In this document: positions 25,706 through 39,143 of the stretch, piece by piece
How the letters are laid out: the number at the start of each line of letters is the position of its first letter
Position numbering within the stretch: position 1 is the first letter of the stretch
From: Tanypteryx hageni
Lineage: Eukaryota; Arthropoda; Insecta; Odonata; Petaluridae
Direction: 5' to 3'
DNA length: 64,000 nt
Assembly: GCA_028673005.1 (NCBI GenBank)
Contig: CM054120.1
Coordinates: forward strand, 74,945,533-75,009,532
Notes under the pieces: model-generated
Seen by the model: only the letters and a program-made list of their open reading frames with translations
The model's database searches: none
Told to the model about the DNA's origin: nothing
Program-made: the position numbers and the translations under genes

Positions 25706-28700
25706 TTAGACGAGTCAACTACGGATTGACAAATATATACGAAAAATTATAAAAATGTTTATTATGAAAATATTTGGGAGCATTTGTTTTTAGTTGACAT
25801 GCACATCATTTTGAGTCGCGGGGCTTTGAAGTTTCAAAAAAATTCTAAGGTTCGTTATGACGTGATTCAGCCAACCAAATTCATTTATCACGTGAGGGCC
25901 GCCATCTATACCGAAATTATCGATATTGCCAGCGAGAAATTTCAGTTTGAGATTCCTGCCAGAGTGACAGGGAGGTGAGCGGTGTGACCGCAGAAATGCC
26001 GAAATGGAGCGGTGCAAAAAATAGAGCTGGTTGCGAGTCGATCTTTCGTTATCCGTAAATGTTGGGAAAATACATTTATCGAATTCAATTTTTGTACGCG
26101 TGGAAAAAAATTCAACGTTTTTCTTAACTGTCCGTATTTTCCCTTCGACAACGCGCTCCTAGTAGTAGACAAAGCGCATCTTAATATTTTTAACGTTGGT
26201 TAAACGTATAGATGCCGCACATTCGAAAATCTTTTGAAAAATAAAAAAATAATGCTTAACCATGGTAGAACTCGGGACTTGAACTTCTAAAAGAGTACAT
26301 TTTCTTTCGCCAACCGACGATTTTTAATAAACGACAAATCTGTCCCACAACCTGTCAAACTTGAAAATTCAACAGAATTATCGAGCTCGCTTTATCGTCG
26401 GAAAAACATCAAGAACGAATATTTTAAAAATACTTGTCTCGGGTGTCTCCACCGGCCAAAACAAGGCTATAATCTAGTTGTGAATATTAGAGATACCAGA
26501 GACAAATTACTTTTAGTGATTTACCTTGAAATTTGAATATATGTAATATTACGTTTTTAGCTGTGAAAAATCATTCGTCGTCAGCCGATTTCACCGAATT
26601 ACATACATTGAAGCTGTTAAAGAGATTGAAAAAAATCGTAATTTTTCCTCAAAAGTACAACTCCTTCTAAGTATCATAATGATAAGTACAAATCAAAATT
26701 GTTTTTTAAAAGCTACTTTTTAAGTATTCACTTGTTTTCCCAAGTATGGTGCAATTTTTTTTCGTACAGATAATTCGCGCGTTATTTGCCGGAAAAAATA
26801 CTGCATATTAAAATCCTGTATCAAAATTGTATATTAAAATTACACATTGAAATTAATACTTAAATAATATTTAAAATTATTAATTTTGCAAGCTTCGAAT
26901 TTCGGGGCGACTTTCGCGATGAACACTCTTCCTACGGCGCTGATCTCACAGATATATTTTTCCTATTCCTCCTTAAGATGGGCTACGCCAAGTTGGAGCA
27001 GAAGGGATGCGGGATACATCTGAGACAGTTCTCTCGAGCTTTTATCATCGGCGACGGCGAGTCGCGGGTGGCCTTCGTAAGCGTTGACGTAGGCATGATC
27101 GGCCACGGGGTGAGGAAAGAGGTAAGTCACGTGATCAGGGAGAAGCGCGCCCACACAGTGTCAGATAAAAACGCTGTGATGGAAGAGCAATAATTTCCGC
27201 GTTGGGTTCCGCTTATCTCTGTGCGCGTCATCTCGGATCGATACGAATGGAAACAAACTCCCAAAATGTCATTAGTTCAGTCTCCGCTCTATGGAATTTA
27301 CTCGCGATACTAATGAAAATCAACCGTGTCTCCCATGAAATTTTAATATAAAGGCCGACTCACATTATACGTAACGTCAACGTTTCTTCTATTTATTTAG
27401 ATGGAGATGTACACATAAAGGTTGATTCACACTTAACGGCGCGGCAAAGACACGGGACGACAACGACACCACGGCTTCGAATTGTTAGCGAGAAAACACG
27501 TCCACACTAGGACGGCAACGACACGACGCGCCACAGACACGACGGCGAGAATGCTCAAAAAGAATCATCTGCCGTGCCGTGTCGTTGCCGTCCTAGTGTG
27601 GGCGGGGTGCGTTGGTTTTCTCGCTGACAGACGAACAGAGACTGGGGTAATTGTCGTGTCGTTGCCGGTCCGTGTTTTTGCCGTGTCGTTGTCTGCGAAT
27701 ACCCGACCTTCCTGTCGTCGTGTCGTTGCCGCTCCGTGTCTTTGCCGTGTCGTTAAGTGCGACTCAACCTCAATCCGTCACGTCGCCGTCTGAGATACTC
27801 ATAAAATTTTAACTCAACTTCTGTCAACTACTGAAATAATGCCATAAATTATCTTTCCGATTATATGTTCCGCAAGCATTTATGCACCCTAATTCTTTTT
27901 AGTGCGGATAAGCTCACGTCGATGCTCCTCTTTTTCATCTAAAAGTAGAGCTATTACTACGAATTTCACGTTAGAAAACATTAACAACTTGTTCTATAAA
28001 TAAACACAATAAATAAGTTTTAACCGCCGAAAAGATGACGGCCCGTTTCGAAACCTGAACGTAAAATGTGAACACTGATGAAAAATGACGTGGCGGAGAC
28101 GTATAGTGTGAGTAGGCCTTTACACGACCGGTTTTTCTACGACCGTGGCATCCTCGGGTGACAAAAGTTTGTGATTCTTTCGCCTTTCCTTTCCCAACCC
28201 TTCTTTTTTCCTGTCACATAAACCACTATCCTCCCCCCTATTTATAGAACTGTTGGATACACCTTGTCACTAAAGGATGCTACGATCGTGGAAAAACAAG
28301 TCGTGTTATTTTAAAAATTCGTGAAAAATACATAATCGATTTTCGGTCGTATCCTTTCGAATGTTAAAATGATTGGTTTTTCTTTTATTATGTAACTTAT
28401 AGTGGGCTGCGCATTACTACAGTCAATTGTTAGTTTTTCGTTCGCCGAATTGATGGAAACGGCCAGGTTTTACGGAGCCGTCCTCTTCACTCCCACCGCG
28501 AACATACCTCTAGCCCAGGGGTTCTCAAACATTTATCTCCATTGGGAACTCACTACCCTCTGGGAGAGGGAGGCGGGCGCAACGCTTTTAAAAAATTGTA
28601 TTCTGAGAAAAGTAAAACAAATTGGCATTAATCATACCTTACAGCCATTTGAGCGCTTTTTATTAATTAGCTCATCACCTGCATTTAATACCACCTTAAT

Positions 28701-31088
28701 AAGCTGGCCATCTTTATGCGGTTCTTCCTTCCATGGTAAATAATGAGCAATTTTAAAATAAGCAAATGTTGCGTTTTTATACTTAATAACAGGCGTGGTA
28801 AATATAGTTTGCTGCGCTGATAATTTAAATTTAAAATCATTAACTTTCTTTTAATCCAGTGGAAAATGCATATCAAATGATATGGACAGTGAATTTCATC
28901 CAATAGAAAATGCATATAAAGATATTATCAATTTAAAAGGTGTTTATGTATTTAAGTTTATATTGTCACTTGTCTTCTTTTGTCGTTCCAAGGCTGCTTT
29001 TAATTTTTTTAGGATAAGGAGTGAGGTCATTGTATATTATTCGCCATCTCTGGCAAAAAATTGAGCTTTTATCGCTTCTATTGCTTTACACTGCCGTATT
29101 TTCCGGTGAAAAATGACGAAAAAGAAATTAACGTGGCAGCGGTATTTTCTTACGAGCTTGGTCGCGCAGGGTCTCAAAATACCCCACGCGAATGAAATGT
29201 TTGAAATACCGATAGATACAAATATTTTATTGTTTTTTTTGTTTTTGACTCACTGGCAGCAACGAAACACATCGTTTACGTAACACAAATATTTTTCATT
29301 GTGGGAATGGGCGTAATGTGACACGAAACGAATTTGGGCCCGATTTTATAAATCTCGCTCGATTTCCGCAGAATTTATTTGCGGGAATGGTTGCGACGAA
29401 TGAATGTCCTCGCTTCAATTGAAACCCATTCCACTATTATTGAGTCCCACCAGACATCAGCCTATTCGGTGAATTATTTTATTTTCAGGCTATGAGCTAT
29501 GTTTGAGTAAATCGAGATGCTGTCATTTTCATTCGCCGTGTCGAATAAAACGAAAGCTGAAACTCTAGCGTAGCAATAAAGCCGGTTTCGGGTACGGAGA
29601 ATTCAGAAAACGTCCAATAATAAGGAAAAAACAAGCAATCGGCTACTTGGGATTCCAAAATTAATTCGATATAATGTTGCAAAAGGAAAATGACGCGCAT
29701 TTTCACCGCGCAAACAATTTCAACGTCACGAAAATATCTGCTGAGCTCGACAAAGTATTGAGCGGAACCAGAACATCCGGCGGTAAATGGTTCCTCGCGT
29801 TAATCTAGGAAGTGCTACGCAGGCGCCGGATGAAGGAACCCTTAGAAAAACTACGGCCGCGAACAATATCTGCTGTGGCTTTTCGTAGGAGATAACATAC
29901 CTATGGATAAAGTCGTAAAAATAAAAATGTAGATATAAAACGCTTGCGCGCTTAATATCAACAGATAATTCGACCAATTTTGGATTCATTATTTTCGACG
30001 CAAAATAACGAAGCATGTCGATTTTGCAATTGGTGTTCATTGAATTCTTCTTCGAATGTTGGGCGAAGAACGGCATATTTTTTTCAAATTTTTCTTGTCT
30101 AAATGATCAAAAGTCGATTTAAAAGACTTGAAGAAACGTGTATTCATGTCATTAAAACGTTAAATATGTGAAATAAAATGCACCGAGAGCAGCAGAGGAT
30201 AAAAATGCAATGGAAATTACAAAGGTCCCGCAGTCTTAACTCATATTATTGAATCGCCCCAATCCGGAACTTTGTGGTCCGGAAACATCCATGGCTTGGT
30301 GTGGTTCCTGAATGTGGACTAATCCGGAAAAAACATTCTTGGTCCGGAAATATCACGCTGAGATTTATCCGTTCTCTGAGTTCAGTCAAATTAAGGAAGA
30401 ATTTAAAAAATTATAAAATGTAACCGTTTTATCTATGTTCCATCCGGAACAGATAAAGCAAACAGTTTGTATGAGAAACCTCAAACAAAAACAATATATT
30501 TTTCATGGCACTCTATGTCTTCCCATTTCTTATTTACTCATATCCTTGTGTTAAAAAATAGGTAGTTTTTACGGTAATAGTACAGTCATTATATACTAAG
30601 CAGCCGTGGTTCGGAAAGTTCTGCAGTCCGGAATGCATCCGGTCCCAAGTTTTCTAGATTAGAGAGGTTTAAATGTGTGTGTGTGTATGGGTGTGTCAGA
30701 GTACGCATGCACGAAGAAAGATAAAATAGCGAACTTTTCCAGTATAATATTGTAATTTTGTAAATGGATGTTTCGCAAATTGGATCTGCCAATTTTCGAT
30801 TCAATATTAACGGAATTCGTCAAATAAAAAGAGAAACATCACGGCAAAAATATACGAATGTTGAGCGGAAATTCCATTTAGGATCGGATATGAACTTGAT
30901 ACTGCGGTAAACTTTGCATAAATTGCAAAAAATCTGAAACACGCTTAATTAGCAGGTATTTGTCAATCATTCCGTAAAATACGCGGACCAATAAAAGCGA
31001 GTTTGTTTTCTTATGACATAATGGATCATTCAAATTTATGGATATAATTTTTTAAATTATATCTATATATAGTGTATATATATATACA

Positions 31089-31160
<72 letters not shown>

Positions 31161-31345
31161 TATATGTTTATGGAAGAGGAAAGGTAAGTGGGATAAATGG
31201 ATGGCAACAGGATTTTGGGATAAGGAAGCCCAGTGAGCACTCACCAATAAGATGACTTCAGGTTGGCGAGCTGCTGGGGGTGTCGGAGTGTCACACGTGA
31301 AACAAACAAAAACGGAAGCTTTCGGGAGATCCCTTCATCAGCACA

Positions 31346-31405
<60 letters not shown>

Positions 31406-34400
31406 TTATTTATTTATCGCCAACCTGAAGTCATCTTATTGGTGAGTGCTCACTGGAATTCCTTATCCCAACAACTTGTTGCCATCTATACATATATATT
31501 TATATTTATACTTATACTTATATTTATATTTATATCGTAATAATAATTTTAATTTTATTATAATATAATAACTTTTTTGTTGAAATAAACCTTTACTGTG
31601 ATATTAATGATACGGAGTGACATTACCACGAATGCTACGGAATATCGTTCTTAAGCTGCGTGACATTTAAAAGGAAGGAAGAACTGCGAAAGAAAATCAA
31701 ACAGAAAAACACGGAGATGATTGTCGGAATTTTTCCGCCTTCATTGCAAGGGCTTTGCTAGACAACGACATTTTGCGTCAAGATGCTGCCTTCCCCGCGA
31801 GATTAACTCGAGCAAGTTGGTGACTTTTTCAGAGCGCAGATTACATCGCGGTTCTGCCTAACTTCTAGGCGTATTGCGCTCACTAATGCAGTATACGGAG
31901 CGGTGGATTGTTTTTCCCAGAACCTGAAGCAGATATGAAAATTGATACAGGGATAAACGTCTGAACTCCCCAATGAAACCTGCAGCGGTGTTGTTAACCC
32001 CTCCAAGAAATGAGAGAATGTCGTTAATAACATTTACTACGCATTTATGTCTTCGTCTCAAAAATCGTTTTTTTCTATAAATTAAAGAATGTGTTTCGGT
32101 AAGTTTATCCACGGTTCCGATTAGAGTTGATGCACTATATATAGCAGGGGTGGCCAAATTACTTGCCTTCGGTGCCGCATACGATAATCTTCTGAAATTT
32201 GAGAGCCGCATGACACGAATTCTGTGCTCAAATTTACGAACAGAAAACGTAACCTGTATCCGAAGCAATTCTGATATGGTGTATGTCCTTAAGCATCCCC
32301 CAACACGTCTCAAATCAGGATAATTGTAAGTCATTGTTTTCTGTGGAGAAAAACGTTGACACGCCACTAAGTAAAAATTTAATACAGCCGCATGCTAACA
32401 TAAAAGAGCCGCAGTTTGGCCACCCCTGATATATAGGGTAAATATCATTATGCCGAATATACAAGTACTAATAAAGGCCGTATGAAATATTTCTTTTTAC
32501 ATTTCGATATATATATATATATATATACTTACTCACTAGTTTACACAAATATAAAAAATGTTTTAACGAAACGATCATAATATATGTCATGAAAATTTAA
32601 AATAATTCTTTACCACTATGAATATTTAAGGATAAATCTATTAAATACCTTACCATCCACAAAAAAGAATTTTGGAAGCACTTCCCGAAAACTCAAAACG
32701 CCATATTCGCCCTAAATATTCGAAACTATCGAGTTCTTGGCAAAGGATCTTTTTGAGACTTTCGGCGACTCACATAATTTCCTCAAATTTAATCTCGTCA
32801 TTCCAACGAACCGAGCGATTTAGAGTCCTAATGAAACGCGACACATCGTAGCCGAAATCTCAACTTACTTAAAAGTCCGTGTCTCTCGTGAAATGCCTTT
32901 CAATTCCAATTCTCCTCATCAAGACCTTCTTTGAAGCTAATGTCTTTTATCGTAACCACGCTTCACGAATCGCCTCCATTTCAGGTCGGTTTTCTTCTGT
33001 CCCAGAGACTTGAATATATCTGACGATAGCGTACACAGAAAAACGCATTAAACTAGTGATCTGACGAAAGAAACATAAAATTAATTTTTGCCGCCACATT
33101 TGTAGCCCTCAGCGAAGGTAATCTTCCATAAAGCTTAAGAAAAAACTGATGCCGTAACCAGTTTTTAAAAAATCTGATGTGGTCACCACATGACTTTCTC
33201 CATACCTGTAATATTTCTAAAAATTCCGAGTAGGTTCAATAATAATAAATATTTTAATGAACTGCGAGAAAATTTTCAAGACTTGACAAAGAACAGAAAT
33301 AAACTCAAACTATAGCCTTTTGATATTAGATATAGCCCCGAAGCTCCAACAATCAATATAATAAAAAGGAGCGCAAAGTCTTTACAATAGTCGCTGGTAG
33401 GTGGTGTGGTGGTGGCAGCTAAAAGATGTAGTTTTTACAATATATCTTCAACGAATGCATTACATGGGAAAATGTTTCAAACAAAGGTCGTAGAATATTA
33501 AATTTCCTACAACTTTAATTACAGTACTTTTTTACATTTATCAAATATTAAAACAAATATTTCAGGAAACGGATGTGGCAAGAGTAAACACTCACTTCCG
33601 GTTGACCGATTTTTACCATAAACTAATCAGCACTTCCTTTAACAAAAATGTTAAATATAAAATTTCACGCTGATCTGATTAATAGTTTTTGAGCACCCAC
33701 AAAATCTCGGTCACAGACACACACAGTCACACACTCCCACAGACTTCATCGAGATAATAGTCAAAACGTGTTCAGGGGACATTAAACCATGCATTTCCGT
33801 TGAAATCTCGAATTCGATTTTTCCATGAAAACAATGCTTTCTCTATACTTCGTATATGGAGAAAGTAAAAACAAAGATAGTAATAATGTCAAGTAATTAA
33901 TTAAATATTAATAATTAGGATGTAAGTTATTATTTATATAATTTATACAAGATAATTTCAAACTTTATGAATCCACGGAGCAATCATATTTAAAAAATCT
34001 TTCCTCGGTAACCTAGCCAAGGGGCGTTGCGTCGAGGATGTTAGGCAAAAAGCAAAAAGCCTCCGACGGAGCTCCATTTAGGTTTAGCAGAACTCGGGGA
34101 TAACTAATGTGAATCAACAGAATTTTTCGCCTGCCACAAGTTTACTCCTCTAAGAAACTTCATATTTTATACAGAAAATACAAGCCAAGTAAAACAGCAC
34201 TCCTGCCACATATTCGCCACCCCTGCCCTAGACCAAACGTTGCCGCTTCTGATTGTCAGGGGTGCCTCGAGAAACTTTTATGAGTGAATAAATCAATGAT
34301 TTGAAAAAGTCGATTGGTAATTTGGGCGGTAATGTTTCCTCTAATAAATTTATAATGATGTAGTGGCAACCAATGGGTACGTCCAAAGGTTGTGATACCT

Positions 34401-37400
34401 GTGTGTATATGTATATGTAAAACCTAGTTTCATGGTAGGGGTGCCGCGAAATTCTTATTGCCTTTACCAAACCTATTCGACTGTGATTCTTTAGAACTAT
34501 TCTGTAGTAGTTTGACTCACTCTACAACTATTTTATTATCTTAAGAAGTTGTAGGTTAATATTCATGAAATTTAATGCCGCTTTCCATGTCATTCGGACT
34601 ATTAAAATTACTATTATTAATTTATATTATTTTGACATTTTCAAGTTTAATAATATTTCTTTTTTTCACCGAATCTCAATTTTCTTCCTCCATGATAATA
34701 AAATGAAAAAGTTATAATTAATATTTCAGTTTAATAGTCTTTAGCATTTAATGTGGCCCACTTACTCTAATGTTGGGGAAACATCACGCCCGCGTATTTT
34801 ATGCGATCCGCTATCACATTATGAAAGCGAAGTAGTAGTAAATGATAGTAAATGCGTCGACGGCTATGTTCATTTTGCACTGTCATCAAATGGACATATG
34901 TACACACAGAAGGGAGGAGGAAAACCCGGTGCCAGCATTAGCCTACTCTTTACGGAAAGCACCAAGGGGGGCAACGGCTTAACGTCCCTTCCGAAGGACG
35001 GAAAGCTGAATTTGCGCGTTCTACTCAAACCGCACAAACAGGGGACCGGGCGACCTCGGAAAAATCCTACTTTCGCACTATTCGTGCCCGCTGAGTTTTT
35101 ATGAAAGCGAATTGTGAAATGTAACAGATAATTTCGTACGTATTGGTTAAAATTAGGGCCGGAAAACCTTTTCTCGTGAAGTTTTGAAGCTAAAATATTA
35201 TTAATTATCGATTTTCAATTATAGAATCATTCTCATTCTTTCAAGTTATTTCTGATGAAGCATTTCCATCTCAACGCATCCGCAACTGCTGATGCGGCCT
35301 GCCTCGGAAAACATTTTCCTTCTCTGCCCCATATCCGCCTCTGAGTACTCTCGCGCGCAATATCTAAAGATAAAAGAAAACATTTTCTAATTAATTTTAC
35401 GAGAAGTTCCTCTAGTCATAAGTAATTTGAGAGCACGAAATTAAACGAAAATGACGGCCTGGAAAATGGGGCCGCATCAAAATGCCGTAACAATAGACGC
35501 ATGAAAAGCTTCGTCATCGACTGTTTGCGTCTGATACAATTACTAATCCGGGAACATTACGCCGCGATTTCCATAGCTTTAGGGCAATCGAGGGCGAGAG
35601 AGAAAATCAATGCGAGTGCATCTCTCGCTCTGTTCTCCTCCTTCTCCTCCTCCTTCCGCCGCTTCCATCTCCCCCACCTCCAAAACCTCTCCCCCTTCTT
35701 CTCTCCTCCCCCACCTCCTCCTTTCTCCCACCTCCACCCTTCTCCTCCTTCTAGGAGGTGCCGGTGGTGTAATGGTTAGAACGCTGGCTGCTACTCGCCT
35801 GCTGCTCGAGAGGGCAGCGGGCACGAATCCTACGAAAAAGGCTTTTTTTTCAAGGTCGCCCGGTCCCAGGTTTGTGTGGTTTGAGGAGACCGCGCAAAGT
35901 CAGCGTTCCGTCCTTCGGAAGGGACGTTAAGCAGTTGGCCCCTTGGTGCTCTTCGTTATGAGTAGGCTAATGCCGGCACCGGGTTTCCCAACTCCCTCGT
36001 GGGTGTGTTCGGTGTGGAAGAAGCTATGGCTATAATGATCCAAGAGGTTGATTAGCCAAACACACACACTCCTCCTCCCACCTCATTCTCCTCCTCCCCT
36101 TCCTCTTCCTCCCCACTTCATCCCCACCCTCCTCCTTTCCCCCACCTCCCCCTCCACCTCCTCTTCGCCTCTTCCTCCACCTCCTCTTCGCCTCTTCCTC
36201 CACCTCCTCCGCCTACTCCTCCTCTACCTTTTCCTCCTCCTCCTCCTCCACCTCCCCCTCCTCCTCCCTCTCCTCCTCCACCTTCCCCTCCTCCGCCTAT
36301 TCCTCCTCCACCTCCTCCGCCTACTCCTCTACCTTTTCCTCCTCCTCCCCGTCCACACCCTCCGCCTACTCCTCTAATTTTTCCTCCTCCTCCCCGTCCA
36401 CATCCTCCGCCTACTCCTCTACTTTTTCCTCCTCCTCCAACTCCCCCTCTACCTCCTCCAACACCTATTCCGCCCACTCCTCCTCCACCTCCTTCTCCAC
36501 CTCCCCCTCCACCTCCTCCTCCGCCCACTCCTCCTCCACCTCCTCCACTTTCCCCTCCACCTCTTTCGCCCACTCCTCCACCTCCACCTCCTCCTCCATC
36601 ACCTCTACCTCCTCCAGATCCCCCTCCACCTCCTCCACCACCTCTTCCGCCCACTCCTCCTCCACCTCCTCATCCACCTCCTCCTCCACCTCCCCCTCCA
36701 CCTCCTCCTCCACCTCCTCCGCCACCTCCTCCGCCCACTCCTCCACCTCCTCCACTTTCCCCTCCACCTCTTCCGCCCACTCCTCCACCTCCTCCTCCAT
36801 CTCCTCTACCTCCTCCTCAATCTCCTCCTCCCCTCCATCTCCTCCTCTCCCCTAACTCCACATCCTCCCCCCACCCTGTTAGAATCTCATCCCCTTCGAA
36901 AGCAGAAATAAGCGGAGGCGAAAGAATCAATTCTGAACGCCACGTGCAAAAAGTGTTTATTTAGATTTTATTTCACTAACCGAGCGGCGCTCAGTCACAA
37001 TTGCACGCCTAATCTCAACGAAATTTTAACAAGAGTTGTTAACGAAGCGGGAGTGGGCCGAGGATGACGTCCTTGTGATACACACGCCAGCAAAAACCCT
37101 ATCTTTATCTCCCTCCTCCGCTCCACTTCTCTCGTTCATTTCCTCTCTCCAACACAGACTGTTAGAGGAGTTTTTTGAATGCGAGGAGAGAGAGGTCATA
37201 TTGAATCGGCACCGCGCCATGATTTTCTTTTTTTTTTGCTTGCGTTTGAAAATCGGCCGACGAGGAGAAAAAAAAGGCACGAGTCATACATTTCGTCCGA
37301 ATTCGGGTTGAGCTAAAAGCGCTCAAAAAAACATCCGTTAAAATAATCATTTTAATGCTTTGTTATTGATAGACGAATTTTTAGGCTGGTTTCCGAATGA

Positions 37401-39112
37401 AACCTAGCCTTATAAAATGGTCCTGTCTGTGTGTGTCCCCTACTAACAACTTTTGCACCAATGGACCGATTTTTATGAGGCTCGTTCTGCCGGGGCCCAC
37501 CTCCGGGCTGTATTTTATTTGGCGAAGATTGAAGTCTCGGGTTCAATCCCAGGAACGTTTTTTCCCTATTTTTTACATAGGAACTCTCAAATCCATTGCG
37601 CAGAGATGTTTTCTTTAATATTTTAAAATTGTGATATCGGAGCGAGGTTTGTACTGTTCTGAGGAAAAAAGAATGTAGATTCCAATTCTTATCACCGAAA
37701 TTTGATAATTGATCGTATTTTCTTGAATTTCTACTAAAACCTAAGGTTTTTGCGTTTTAAATCGCATTCTATCGGATTGTTGCCATGGAGAGCATTATTA
37801 CCGAACTCTGCTTGAGCATAGACGAGTGAACAAATGGGTTATTTTCTTCCGCTCGACTACTCTTCAGCAATAGACAGTTGTTCCGGACATATTAGCGTAT
37901 AAACAGGTACATTTATTAATTCATTTATTAAAAAATACATGCAAATATAATGTCAGAAAGAGATTTTGACATGGGTTTTAGTATTTTAAACCTGATAATA
38001 CTCTATTAATTTGTTTTCCAATTTTTCGCTATCATTGATAAACTGTGAATTACAAGTGGAATTTATGGCATGAGAATTCCTTGGAATGACTAACACATAC
38101 TGAATCATTTCCTGTCAATAAAAGTAATAAATTCGGTACGTCAAATTTGGGAAACAGCCTGCATTAGTCTTGGTTTGGACTTCTTGATTTAAATTTCTAA
38201 ATGCGTAAGCGATGGAGAAAAATTATGGCAAGCGCAGGAAAACCTCACCTCGGAAGATTGCGGTGCATACTTTCGACGGGATGAGTGTTGCACAAGGAAT
38301 GATAACTCGAAATGATGATTCTAATCAATAATACAAACGAATGTTATTACTTTCAGCGCTTCGCTTCAATATCCGTGAAGGCGATGCCTTCCAAACTTCC
38401 ATCTGCTCCGTTAAAAAAAAGGAACGCCGTAAGAGGAATGGAAATTTCCGCCGGAAATTCAATTATGGATTGTTGGTAACGTAATTGTTGACACTGCATC
38501 CGTTAAAATCGCGAGCGGAATTCCAAAGAATTTCCACGAAACCATGTTTTTGAGTTTTAAAAAACTGCGCCGCAGGAAAACGATAAAGTAATTATCCTTG
38601 ATTTCATTTCTGCCGGACTATTTGCCTCTTCTAATTCGCGAGATGAATTGCGATATGGAACAACGCGAGCAAGCTCACGAAGTCTTTTCTTTTCGATGTT
38701 AGATAAGTTGAAACATATCTGTCGAATTTTGACATATACACGTTTTGCAATTCACATCACATTATTCATTATCTCAATGTTATATTTTTCAAGAAAATAA
38801 ATACTTAGAAATGTAAAGTTTATGATTTGACTTCAAACTATGCCCCAAGATAGGATTTATAGGGCGCTACGCGGTATTTTTGAAGAGTTGCGTGCCACTA
38901 CCAAGCATAATTTTAAAAATTAAAATATTTCTAACAATCATCAAATGTTTTACTTTTTCCATTTTCGAAGTATATGTAGAGAAAATATTGCTTTCATAAA
39001 TTAAATCGAATTCGAGATTTCAACGGAAATACATGTTTATGCTGAACACGTTTTGAATATTTTCTCGGTGATGTCTGTGGGTGTCTGTGTATGTGCCTGT
39101 GTGTGTGTGTGT

Positions 39113-39143
<31 letters not shown>

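Larger units (their letters stand above)
8622..26977 (+). other. Ceramidase intron after coding exon 1 (18.4 kb)
   Basis: GT at 8622, AG at 26977. Recognised contents are listed separately (pogo-like, retroposon tails, SINE head, mariner, LINE fragments, piggyBac, hAT pieces). Stretches in which I see nothing: 9790-10600, 11020-11760, 11840-12225, 13510-15540, 15750-16980, 17815-18250, 18320-19200, 24070-25570 and 25705-26970. Confidence 0.85.

Noticed and set aside
27482..27793. 103-residue Val/Ala/Arg-rich frame
   Set aside because: It covers the arms of a foldback element whose repeats keep the frame open; it has no domain.
31858..32367. 169-residue frame on the minus strand
   Set aside because: It runs across the boundary of a hAT MITE with a perfect target duplication and has no recognisable domain.
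34751..35104. 117-residue frame on the plus strand
   Set aside because: Its second half is an inverted SINE; the first half is unrecognised and has no support as an exon.
35765..35830. A tRNA gene
   Set aside because: The A and B boxes fit but the arms do not form a cloverleaf and the body continues as a dispersed SINE with other copies.
36118..36800. Gly-rich and Glu-rich long frames on the minus strand
   Set aside because: They are translations of the CTC-type repeat; open in several frames and without domains.
37538..37553. B-box-like GGGTTCAATCCCAGG
   Set aside because: No A box at a fitting distance; not enough to call a SINE. The same applies to GGGTTTGATTCTCC near 41048.
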